Of a stretch of 50,350 bases of DNA, positions 17,715-25,335 are shown one piece after another. Position 1 is the stretch's first letter; every line of letters starts with the position of its first letter. A program made the position numbers and the translations under genes. The notes beneath the pieces are model-generated. The model saw only the letters and a program-made list of their open reading frames with translations, had not been told where the DNA came from and searched no databases. Source of the stretch: Prevotella sp. MGM2 (GTDB lineage: Bacteria > Bacteroidota > Bacteroidia > Bacteroidales > Bacteroidaceae); assembly GCF_002933955.1 (NCBI RefSeq), contig NZ_BEWW01000286.1, positions 1-50,350 of the forward strand, read 5' to 3'.

Positions 17715-20106
17715 ATTCTATGGTACATTGTAACGCCTGTATCAGATTGCAGAGATAACCGACGGCCCCCGTCATTCCATTCTTCCAGTTTTTCGGATTC
17801 TGGGGCAGGAAGGTCGGCAGGTCAATGACATCTTTCCACTTCGGCTGCAGGACATGCCAATTGTCTCTGTTATATTTTAGTAAAAGAAGAGCATAACTGT
17901 GTGTGCGGAAATCCGTGTCTTCATTCAAAGCCCTTTTTGCCGCTTCCCGAAGGCTATCAAGGTAACGAGTATCGAAGATAAATTCTTTCTCATTTTTCTG
18001 TAAAAGAAACAAGCGGTTCGTTACGTAGCAAAGTATGCCTCCTATTCCGCTTTGGAAAGAATAGTCTGTAATTCTTTTTGGGTCTCTCTCCATTATTTTT
18101 AGGTCGATAACGGAGAGTTCTTCCGAGAAATCCATATCTGCAAACCCGTTTCGCATCATGTAGATAAGTCCCCATCCGATGCCGCAGAGGCCGTGGGCGA
18201 AAGAGAGAGAGAACTCCGCCGTAGGAGTTATTTGTGTGGTAATACGCTCCAGTAATTCGCCGGCTAGAGACGTATGATCGTCCGAATGCAGGTATTCCTC
18301 ATATTCGCAGAGTACTATCAGCAGTCCCATACATCCTTCCCACAAATTGACACATGAAGTTCGGGAACTTTCTATTAGGAACTCCAGCAAGTCCGGTATC
18401 CGCTTTTTCTCGTGGCGGGCCATATCATATTTTTTTAGGTCTATGGCATTATTCACCTTCAATACATCTTCAAAATTCGTGTGGAAAGTGTCGGCATAAT
18501 ATTGTCTTAGCTGCGTCAGATTTTCTTTGTTGACGGAAAGCCAGAACTGAATGTCGCTGTAGATGGACTTATTCCGTTTGTAGGCGATAGTGTTGGCCCA
18601 ACATTGCAGAGAAGTCGGGAATAAGGTGCTTGAAATGACAAAGAGATTATACCGCATTTGTGCGGTTACAAGGCGATAGGGTGGTGTTTCTCTGTAAATA
18701 TGTCCGAATATGACTTCGGGCAGCATCTTGCATCCTCCTCCTTCCAGCCAGGCCTTCAGGCTTATATACGGTTCTTCGCTTCCGTAGTGCATTAATCCTT
18801 CCATTCCCCGTAAGAGTTTCCAATAGCGCTTACTAGCCGCGTAGCAGGCTCCAAGAACACAGGCTATTTTATGATCCGGAAGTCTCCATAATTTTTTGTC
18901 TTCAATCCAATGGACATCTGGGATATAATAATTGTAGTCAAAAAGCAGATATGCGGCGTATGTGGTCACGACTTTTCTTTCATGCACTATATTCTTACAA
19001 TTCTTTTCTAGTGCCTTTGCTTGACAACAAAGAATTTGTCGGTCGTTCTTTTGCAGTTCTTCTACAATGGTATTATGCCAGTCGAGTGTAAAGCAACGCA
19101 TATGTGCGTCAAGGAGTAGGAAGTAGGGAGTACGCACCAAACGGGTACCTTTTTCCTTTGAGGCAGCCGCGCCTATACGATAACTGTTGCAGATGTATGT
19201 GACTTTGAATTTGGCAAGATCTGCCTGATAATCATAATTATCATCGGAGTGGTCATTTATGGTAATTATGTCGACATGATTCCCTGCCGTGTTTCTAATA
19301 CTTCTTACAGTATTTCCGACTTCGTCCTTCTCATTCAGAAAAGGAATCACTACTGTGAGCAGATTGGTCGATGAAGGGATATTTACTTCCTCATACGAAA
19401 CTTTCTTAATCTTTTCGAGCAGCCATTTTGCACCGTCTTTTTTGGCTATGTCAGCTCGTTCTTTCTGTTCTTTCGGATGTCGAGATGTTATTTGATTATT
19501 TGATATTCTGTATTTTATAACAGGTGTTGTTATATTATGAAATATTATTTCGTGCTTCATCATTTGTAGCCAAAGACGGTAATCTTCTGCATACTTAAAA
19601 TCCTCTTCATAGTGAAGTTCATACTGCTTCAAGACCGAGGTTCTTATCATGACGGTGGGATGTGCCATACAGCAGGTGTTGATCATGTCTTGCATGGAAA
19701 CTTTGTGCAAGGGCTTGAATTTGCTGTGTAGTTGTCCTATTTGTTGAAAACCTCCTCCAAGTACTCCCACTTCTATATGCTTCTCCATATATCCAAATTG
19801 TGCTGCCAGCCGGTAGGGCATCATCACATCATCGGCGTCCATTCGGGCGATATATTTTCCTTTAGCCTCGTCCAGCAGTTTGTTGAGTGATCCGATATAG
19901 TCGTGCCTGTTTTCTATGAGCCGTATCCGCTTGTCGTGATACGATCGCACGATGTCTCTGCTGTTGTCTGTGGAGCCGTCGTCCACGATGAGTAGTTCAA
20001 AATCCGTGAAAGTCTGGGCCAGTATGCTGTCTATGCACTCTGTCAGATAGCGTGCGGCATTGTACACCGGCATGCAGACGGAAACGGCTGGTTCTGTGGC
20101 TTTCAT
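17713..20106 (-). CDS. GT2 / GalNAc-transferase-like / LanC-like fusion enzyme of the peptide operon
   Basis: 797 residues. Domain 1 (about 8-205) is a GT2 glycosyltransferase: VSVCMPVYNA, DDGSTDN (42-48), DADD (90-93), AEDYRLWLQM. Domain 2 (about 250-475) resembles polypeptide GalNAc-transferases: NDHSDDN, LLDAH (331-335), and YGSEEPYISLKAWLEGGG (441-458) followed by GHIYR. Domain 3 (about 585-792) has four LanC-type helical repeats with G-x-x-G signatures (LWEGCMG, AHGLCGIGWGL, FQSGIGG, NGMTGAVG), but the WCxG and CHG zinc ligands of true LanC cyclases are not seen. It probably transfers sugar to the neighbouring precursor. The Met at 20106 was chosen because the upstream 37 codons run over the promoter. 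The gene is noticeably more AT-rich than the genes outside the operon. Confidence 0.82.
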   Translation of the reverse strand: MKATEPAVSVCMPVYNAARYLTECIDSILAQTFTDFELLIVDDGSTDNSRDIVRSYHDKRIRLIENRHDYIGSLNKLLDEAKGKYIARMDADDVMMPYRLAAQFGYMEKHIEVGVLGGGFQQIGQLHSKFKPLHKVSMQDMINTCCMAHPTVMIRTSVLKQYELHYEEDFKYAEDYRLWLQMMKHEIIFHNITTPVIKYRISNNQITSRHPKEQKERADIAKKDGAKWLLEKIKKVSYEEVNIPSSTNLLTVVIPFLNEKDEVGNTVRSIRNTAGNHVDIITINDHSDDNYDYQADLAKFKVTYICNSYRIGAAASKEKGTRLVRTPYFLLLDAHMRCFTLDWHNTIVEELQKNDRQILCCQAKALEKNCKNIVHERKVVTTYAAYLLFDYNYYIPDVHWIEDKKLWRLPDHKIACVLGACYAASKRYWKLLRGMEGLMHYGSEEPYISLKAWLEGGGCKMLPEVIFGHIYRETPPYRLVTAQMRYNLFVISSTLFPTSLQCWANTIAYKRNKSIYSDIQFWLSVNKENLTQLRQYYADTFHTNFEDVLKVNNAIDLKKYDMARHEKKRIPDLLEFLIESSRTSCVNLWEGCMGLLIVLCEYEEYLHSDDHTSLAGELLERITTQITPTAEFSLSFAHGLCGIGWGLIYMMRNGFADMDFSEELSVIDLKIMERDPKRITDYSFQSGIGGILCYVTNRLFLLQKNEKEFIFDTRYLDSLREAAKRALNEDTDFRTHSYALLLLKYNRDNWHVLQPKWKDVIDLPTFLPQNPKNWKNGMTGAVGYLCNLIQALQCTIE

Positions 20107-20174
20107 AGTCGTGTTCGAGGTTAATTTCGGGAGAATAAATGACGGTCTTTTCCCTATTATTATTTGTTTTTGCG

Positions 20175-20206
20175 CAAATTTATTGTTTTTTTCTAAGAAA
20201 TCCAAA
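20175..20206 (-). promoter_or_regulatory. Promoter of the RiPP operon
   Basis: TTTG (20206-20203), a 20-base gap and TAAATTTG (20182-20175) on the minus strand give an exact Bacteroidetes -33/-7 promoter. The transcript would start near 20170, about 65 bases before the glycosyltransferase ATG at 20106. No other promoter of this quality was seen before the five downstream genes. Confidence 0.75.
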
Positions 20207-20346
20207 TTTTCTGACAATAAATTTTATTTTTAGTTAATAGATGCTTCAGGAAGAATATTTGCTGTTAAACATGAATGCTTTGTTGCAAGATGAAAATAAT
20301 GGATTGTTTTCTAGGCCTGTCAGGCAGATATGTCGCGATAAAGAAT

Positions 20347-20354
20347 TACCTTTG
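20347..20354 (+). promoter_or_regulatory. -7 box of the nrdD transcript
   Basis: TACCTTTG matches TAnnTTTG and would place the transcript start near 20359, just before the first helix of the riboswitch. No clear TTTG is found about 20 bases upstream. The fit to the riboswitch start supports the call. Confidence 0.55.
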
Positions 20355-20362
20355 CAGGCAGA

Positions 20363-20562
20363 GCCGGTTCCGTGAGTCTTGAAAAAGCTCCGGCCAAGAG
20401 GGAACGCCGCGAACTTCGGCGACAGTGCCCGCTGCTGTATGTCCCCTTCATCAGCGTCGCAAACGGACAGAGAGATGTACCACTGCCACTGTACCATTAC
20501 TTTATATCCATGTATGGCGGGAAGGTGTTTGCGATGGGGAATAAGTCAGAAGACCTGCCGGC
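20363..20562 (+). promoter_or_regulatory. Cobalamin (B12) riboswitch
   Basis: Strong match to the cobalamin aptamer. It has the closing helix GCCGGTT (20363-20369) with the end CCTGCCGGC (20554-20562). It also has the core AGAGGGAA...GCGAA, the conserved CAGTGCCCGCTGCTGTAT, a CCACTGCC loop able to kiss with the downstream part, and the signature AAGTCAGAAGACCTGCC. It lies in the leader of nrdD, whose ATG is 190 bases further on. A possible expression-platform stem follows (GTTCCG 20569-20574 with CGGAAC 20602-20607). B12 would be expected to lower expression of the downstream B12-independent reductase. Confidence 0.93.
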
Positions 20563-20752
20563 TTTCAGGTTCCGCTTCCTTTCCGGGATTTTTTGAGAGG
20601 ACGGAACGCACCCATCACGTTTGCAGCATGAACGACGGGCGGCCGCTGGCCGTCGGATGGAAGAGGGAACACCGCAGTTTTTTCAATCTTCTGTCGTGGA
20701 TGACCGCCGCCACATAAGGACAACGCACATTTTTTATCATAACATTTCACCC

Positions 20753-22858
20753 ATGAGCACAGACAATTTTCTCATCACCAAGCGCGATGGGACTACAGAG
20801 ACTTTTTCGCTTGAAAAGATAAAGGGCGCCATTCTCAAGGCTTTCTCCTCGGTGGCCGAACCGGTGGACAGCGTTGCGTTGCAGCACGTTGTGGACCACT
20901 TGCGCTTTTGCAACGGCATGAGTGTGGAGGACATACAGAATCAGGTGGAGGTGGCCCTCATGGCCGACCGTCATTTCAAGGCCGCCAAGGCTTTCATGAT
21001 TTACCGTAAGCGCCATGAGGACGACCGCGAAACGGCCGACAAGCTGCGCTTTCTCATTGATTACTGCAATGCCGCCAATCCGGCCACCGGCTCGAAGTTC
21101 GACGCCAATGCCAACGTGGAGAACAAAAACATTGCCACCCTCATAGGCGAGTTGCCCAAGCAGGGCTTCATACGCCTGAACCGCCGCCTGCTCTGCGACA
21201 GGATAAAGGAAATGTATGGAAAGGAAACGGCCGACCGATACATTTATCTTCTTAAGAACCATTTCATCTACAAGAACGACGAAACGAGTCTGGCCAACTA
21301 CTGCGCCTCCATCACAATGTATCCCTGGCTGCTGAACGGCACCAGAAGTGTCGGCGGCAATTCCACCGCACCGGGCAACCTCAAGTCTTTTTGCGGTGGT
21401 TTCGTCAACATGGTGTTCATCGTTTCCTCCATGCTGTCGGGGGCCTGCGCCACGCCGGAATTCCTCATGTACATGAGCTATTTCCTTGAGAAGGAATACG
21501 GTCGCGATTATTACGAAAATCCTGACCGTGTGGTCGATCTCTCATCCCGTAACCGCACCCTCGACAAGGTGGTTACCGACTGTTTCGAGCAGATTGTCTA
21601 TTCCATCAACCAGCCCACCGGCGCCCGCAATTTCCAGTCGGTTTTCTGGAACATATCCTATTACGACCGTTATTACTTTGAGAGCATTTTCGGCGACTTT
21701 CGCTTTCCCGACGGTTCGCAGCCGCAGTGGCCCGCCGTCGACTGGCTGCAACGCCGCTTCATGACGTGGTTCAACCAGGAGCGTACCAAAACCGTGCTTA
21801 CCTTCCCGGTCGAAACAATGGCTCTCCTCACCGAAGACGGCGACGTGAAGGACAAAGCCTATGGCGACCTTACCGCCGAAATGTACGCCAGCGGCCATTC
21901 CTTCTTCACCTACATGAGCGACAATGCCGACTCGCTGGCTTCCTGCTGCCGCCTGCGCAACGAGATACAGGACAACGGATTCAGCTATACGCTCGGCGCC
22001 GGCGGCGTGTCCACCGGATCGAAGTCGGTGCTCACCATCAACCTCAACCGCTGCGTGCAGCAGGCTACGCGTGAGGGACGCTCCTATGTGGAATATCTCG
22101 AAGGCATCGTGGACCTTGTGCACAAGGTGCAGATGGCCTACAACGAAAACCTCAAGTACTTGCAGGAAAAAGGGATGCTCCCTCTTTTCGACGCGGGCTA
22201 CATCAACATTCGCCGCCAATACCTCACCATCGGCGTGAACGGCATGGTGGAAGCGGCCGAAAGTCTGGGAATGACCATCAGCGACAACGAGGAGTATGCC
22301 GCTTTTGTGGCGGCCATTCTCGGTCTCATCGAGAAGTACAACAAGCTCTACCGCTCCAAAGACGTGCTTTTCAACTGTGAGATGATACCGGCGGAAAACG
22401 TAGGCGTGAAGCACGCCCGATGGGACCGCGCCGACGGCTACTACGTGCCGCGCGACTGCTATAACAGCTATTTCTACGTGGTGGAGGACACGGCTACCGA
22501 TGTCATCGAGAAATTCCGTCTCCACGGCCGCAAGTACATCGAGCACCTCACCGGCGGATCGGCCCTCCACATGAATCTCGACGAGCATCTTTCGGCCGCC
22601 CAATACCGTCAGCTGCTCCGTGTGGCGGCACATGAGGGATGTAACTATTTCACTTACAACATTCCCAATACGCTCTGCAACGACTGCGGCACCATCGACA
22701 AGCGTTACCTCAAGGAGTGTCCGCACTGCCATTCGCGCAATGTGGATTACCTCACGCGCATTATCGGTTACCTCAAACGCGTGTCGAACTTCTCGCTCGA
22801 CCGTCAGAAGGAGGCCGCCCGCCGCCACTATGCCCATCACAGGGCACAGGCTTCATAA
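20753..22858 (+). CDS. nrdD: Anaerobic ribonucleoside-triphosphate reductase, class III
   Basis: 701 residues. N-terminal ATP-cone (about 1-95: ITKRDGTTETFSLEKIKGA), then the ten-stranded barrel domain, and a C-terminal zinc site (CNDCGTIDKRYLKECPHC) followed by the glycyl-radical loop TRIIGYL with the radical Gly near residue 672. It reduces ribonucleoside triphosphates to deoxy forms without oxygen or B12, after activation by NrdG. Length is normal. The Met at 20753 was chosen because the ATP-cone starts there; upstream in-frame sequence is riboswitch leader. nrdG follows 38 bases downstream. Control by the cobalamin riboswitch upstream implies that a B12-dependent class II reductase exists elsewhere in the genome. 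Confidence 0.95.
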   Translation: MSTDNFLITKRDGTTETFSLEKIKGAILKAFSSVAEPVDSVALQHVVDHLRFCNGMSVEDIQNQVEVALMADRHFKAAKAFMIYRKRHEDDRETADKLRFLIDYCNAANPATGSKFDANANVENKNIATLIGELPKQGFIRLNRRLLCDRIKEMYGKETADRYIYLLKNHFIYKNDETSLANYCASITMYPWLLNGTRSVGGNSTAPGNLKSFCGGFVNMVFIVSSMLSGACATPEFLMYMSYFLEKEYGRDYYENPDRVVDLSSRNRTLDKVVTDCFEQIVYSINQPTGARNFQSVFWNISYYDRYYFESIFGDFRFPDGSQPQWPAVDWLQRRFMTWFNQERTKTVLTFPVETMALLTEDGDVKDKAYGDLTAEMYASGHSFFTYMSDNADSLASCCRLRNEIQDNGFSYTLGAGGVSTGSKSVLTINLNRCVQQATREGRSYVEYLEGIVDLVHKVQMAYNENLKYLQEKGMLPLFDAGYINIRRQYLTIGVNGMVEAAESLGMTISDNEEYAAFVAAILGLIEKYNKLYRSKDVLFNCEMIPAENVGVKHARWDRADGYYVPRDCYNSYFYVVEDTATDVIEKFRLHGRKYIEHLTGGSALHMNLDEHLSAAQYRQLLRVAAHEGCNYFTYNIPNTLCNDCGTIDKRYLKECPHCHSRNVDYLTRIIGYLKRVSNFSLDRQKEAARRHYAHHRAQAS

Positions 22859-22896
22859 CACCGCCTTTCCGTATTTTTTTCGTCATAAAGAGAATC

Positions 22897-23379
22897 ATGC
22901 TCAAATACGTCAACCACGACATCGTATTCAGCGAGTTTCCCGACGAGGTGACGCTCGCCGTCAATCTCTCCCTTTGTCCCAACGGCTGTCCCGGCTGCCA
23001 CAGTAGCTATCTTCAGGGCGATGTGGGCGATGAACTCACCGAAACGCGCCTGCTGGCTCTGGTCGACGGCTATCTTGGAGCGGTGACCTGTGTGGGGCTG
23101 ATGGGCGGCGACAACGATCCCGTTGCTGTCCGCCACCTGTGCCGGCGACTCAAACAGCTTTACGGTCCTGCCCTCCGCACGGGCTGGTACAGCGGCCGCA
23201 GCCGGTTGCCCGCCGGTTTTTCCGGTGCGGCCCTCTCCGAAGCTTTCGACTACGTGAAACTCGGCCCCTACCGCCGCCAATTGGGGCCGCTTTCCTCTTC
23301 TGGCACCAACCAGCGGCTCTACCGCGTACAGCCCGATGGCAGTATGGAGGATATCACCGCCCGATTTTGGCGGCACTGA
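22897..23379 (+). CDS. nrdG: Anaerobic ribonucleotide reductase activating protein
   Basis: 160 residues, a radical SAM activase. The iron-sulfur motif is CPNGCPGC (the CxxxCxxC pattern), early in the protein, followed by GLMGGDNDP in the SAM-contact position. It uses SAM to form the glycyl radical on NrdD. The short length and C-terminal YRVQPDGSMEDITARFW fit the small NrdG type found in Bacteroides. It lies directly after nrdD in the same operon, under the same riboswitch, and ends before the strong terminator at 23531-23569. Confidence 0.92.
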   Translation: MLKYVNHDIVFSEFPDEVTLAVNLSLCPNGCPGCHSSYLQGDVGDELTETRLLALVDGYLGAVTCVGLMGGDNDPVAVRHLCRRLKQLYGPALRTGWYSGRSRLPAGFSGAALSEAFDYVKLGPYRRQLGPLSSSGTNQRLYRVQPDGSMEDITARFWRH

Positions 23380-23530
23380 GAGCCGGGCTGATCATGATTT
23401 CACCCGTGTCGTTTGCCTGTACGGGAACAAAAACAATGAACGGAAAGGCCGGCAAGGCTTTTTGACGGAAAGAGAGAATTGCTGACGGCTGTTTGGACGT
23501 TTCCATTCGGATTTTACTGAAAAACAATAT

Positions 23531-23569
23531 AAAAAAGAAGGTATCTTCCCAAAAGATACCTTCTTTTTT
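23531..23569. terminator. Bidirectional intrinsic terminator
   Basis: A 17-bp perfect stem (AAAAAAGAAGGTATCTT, 23531-23547, with its complement 23553-23569) and a five-base loop, with A/T runs on both flanks. It lies between the convergent nrdG (ends 23379) and M64 peptidase (ends 23601) genes and should stop both transcripts. Confidence 0.92.
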
Positions 23570-23600
23570 GTGAACTGCATTTTATTTTTCTTGAAGTGTC

Positions 23601-24887
23601 TTAATACGGTTTGTCCGACAGGAAATCGATCATTCGCAGGATGGCACGGCTGCATGCCGGACAGAAGGGAGCGTAATCGCGCATCATGCAATGGTCCATC
23701 GGGCGGTAAATGCCTTTTGAAAGATAACCGCCGCCTTCGAACACACCGGCCTTGTCTTTATGGGTATTGTTCAGCGGGGTGGGGATGGGGGTATTGGTCG
23801 GAAGGAGGTCTTTCCATTTGCTGTCAAAGTCGACCAGTGTCGTGATATTGGGTTCCCACGGCTCATATTTTAAATTGTAGAAGTCCTGATAAGCCACTTC
23901 GGAGGAGAAATACTCGTCCGCCAGTCCGGCAAAACTATGTCCTAATTCATGAACGAAGATGTGTTGTGTCTGTTCGTTGTCGGCTGTGCCGATAGCATAG
24001 AAGTTATACATACCGCCGCCACCGTATGTGTCGGTGTTCACCAGAATGAACACGGCGTCGCACGGAACGTTCCATACGGCATCGCGGATGGATTTCATAT
24101 CGGGGGTCGTCAGGTAGCGGTCGACGCCGAATGTGTAGTAGCCCGAATTCAGTGCGGTGTTCTTGTAGACGCCTTTTCCGGAAACATCGGTTCCGGTATC
24201 TTCGGAAATCAGGCTGACGGCCCAGATGTTGAAATCTTTCCGCCGGCTTGTGTAGGGCGGGGTGTCAAACAGGGATTCTGTGAACTTTCTGGCATCGGCA
24301 ATGAATTTTTCCTGTTCCGCTGCCGTGTAGCCTTCGGCCAGGAATACCAGGTCGACTTTTTCGCTCGGGTCGCCTTCGTATTGGATCCGGGTGATTTTAT
24401 TGTCCTTCAGTTGGCCGCGGTCAATGAAAATGCTGGTCGGGTCGATATCCGTTCTGAGCAGCGGGCGGAATTGCATGTCGGCTTTGTCGCGGGCGGATAT
24501 TTCCATAACCACCGTTCTTTTGGGATAAGGTACGGAGACACTGTTGGTCCATGCCTGAGTTTCGTTTTTGGCCTGTTCCGTGGAGCGCCATTCCTCAAAC
24601 AGAGTGTTGAAACCGCGTGAGTAAATCAGTTCGCCGCTGGCTTTGTCATATAGGTTCACATAATAGCCGCCGTAGTTGAACCGGTCAGTCAGATTCTTCA
24701 CGGGGCCTCCCCATACCGGTTCCTGCCGCAGCTGCTGTATGGCGGCGGCCTGGAATGCGGAATTTCCGCTCAAAGCAAAATCTATCCGCAGGCTTTTCTT
24801 TTCGAAATGTTTGTTGAATGCCTTCTGTGCAACACCATTGAGGCTGCAGAGGACGGCGATCAGGAATAAGGAAATTTTTGTTCTCAT
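23601..24887 (-). CDS. Secreted M64-type zinc peptidase
   Basis: 428 residues with a signal peptide (MRTKISLFLIAVLCSLNGVAQ). An N-terminal beta domain (about 25-160) precedes the catalytic M64 domain, which has the zinc motif VHELGHSFAGLADEY (HExxH with a downstream DEY). The tail contains Cys residues in HCMMRDYAPFCPACS, typical of the family. The family includes an IgA-cleaving peptidase from Clostridium ramosum and many secreted Bacteroidales homologues; whether this one cleaves antibody is not known. It stands alone with a -7 box (TATATTTG) at 24925-24932 and ends at the shared terminator at 23531-23569. Confidence 0.85.
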   Translation of the reverse strand: MRTKISLFLIAVLCSLNGVAQKAFNKHFEKKSLRIDFALSGNSAFQAAAIQQLRQEPVWGGPVKNLTDRFNYGGYYVNLYDKASGELIYSRGFNTLFEEWRSTEQAKNETQAWTNSVSVPYPKRTVVMEISARDKADMQFRPLLRTDIDPTSIFIDRGQLKDNKITRIQYEGDPSEKVDLVFLAEGYTAAEQEKFIADARKFTESLFDTPPYTSRRKDFNIWAVSLISEDTGTDVSGKGVYKNTALNSGYYTFGVDRYLTTPDMKSIRDAVWNVPCDAVFILVNTDTYGGGGMYNFYAIGTADNEQTQHIFVHELGHSFAGLADEYFSSEVAYQDFYNLKYEPWEPNITTLVDFDSKWKDLLPTNTPIPTPLNNTHKDKAGVFEGGGYLSKGIYRPMDHCMMRDYAPFCPACSRAILRMIDFLSDKPY

Positions 24888-24924
24888 ATTTTTTCTGTTT
24901 TTATCAGCTGTTACTTTGGCTGCG

Positions 24925-24932
24925 CAAATATA
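24925..24932 (-). promoter_or_regulatory. -7 box of the M64 peptidase gene
   Basis: TATATTTG on the minus strand matches the -7 consensus. No TTTG box is seen at the usual distance. It predicts a leader of about 35 bases before the ATG at 24887. Confidence 0.5.
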
Positions 24933-25097
24933 ATGATTCTCCGGTGAATGCGGGCAGGTCAGGGAATGGAAATGCCTGATACGATGTCAAAGTGAATGTT
25001 GTCACCGGCGGGGACCGGAAAGAGCGGCTGACTTTAACATATTTAACTTTCCGTAAGATATGGAAGTGCCGAAACGCAGGTTACAGGTAAGGGGAAA

Positions 25098-25165
25098 TGA
25101 AAAAATCTGTATCGGAATTTCAACACGAATACTTGGAATTTGAATTGCAATACGGACTTTTTTTA
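25098..25165. repeat. Dispersed three-unit palindromic repeat, copy 3
   Basis: Two forward variants (with CTGTATCGGAATTT and CGAATACTTGGAATTT) and a reverse unit ending TACGGACTTTTTTT. This copy is the most diverged. It lies after the fuc operon terminator at 25212-25244 and upstream of the M64 peptidase promoter. Confidence 0.8.
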
Positions 25166-25211
25166 GAAGAAACCAGGCGGAAATCCGCCGGAACAGTTGC
25201 GCGGAACACTG

Positions 25212-25244
25212 AAAAAGCGGGACCTTCCGCTGGAAAGGTCCCGC
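25212..25244 (-). terminator. Terminator of the fuc operon
   Basis: A 10-bp GC-rich stem (GCGGGACCTT at 25217-25226 with AAGGTCCCGC at 25235-25244), extended by two further pairs after a bulge, is followed on the minus strand by TTTTTCAG. It lies 92 bases after the fucP stop. Confidence 0.88.
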
Positions 25245-25335
25245 CTGGCTGTTGCAAAGATACAATAAACGGGAGGCGAAAGCAAATAGTGTTAAAAAGC
25301 TTCCGCGGGGTTGTTCCGCTCCTTGGCGGAGTGTT

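Noticed and set aside
17713-20106. Class I/II lanthionine cyclase
   Set aside because: The LanC-like part lacks the visible zinc ligands, no dehydratase is nearby, and the core has few Ser/Thr placed for lanthionine rings.
20225-20360. Separate small gene upstream of the riboswitch
   Set aside because: Only short frames without features; the stretch is the back-to-back promoter region of the RiPP operon and nrdD.
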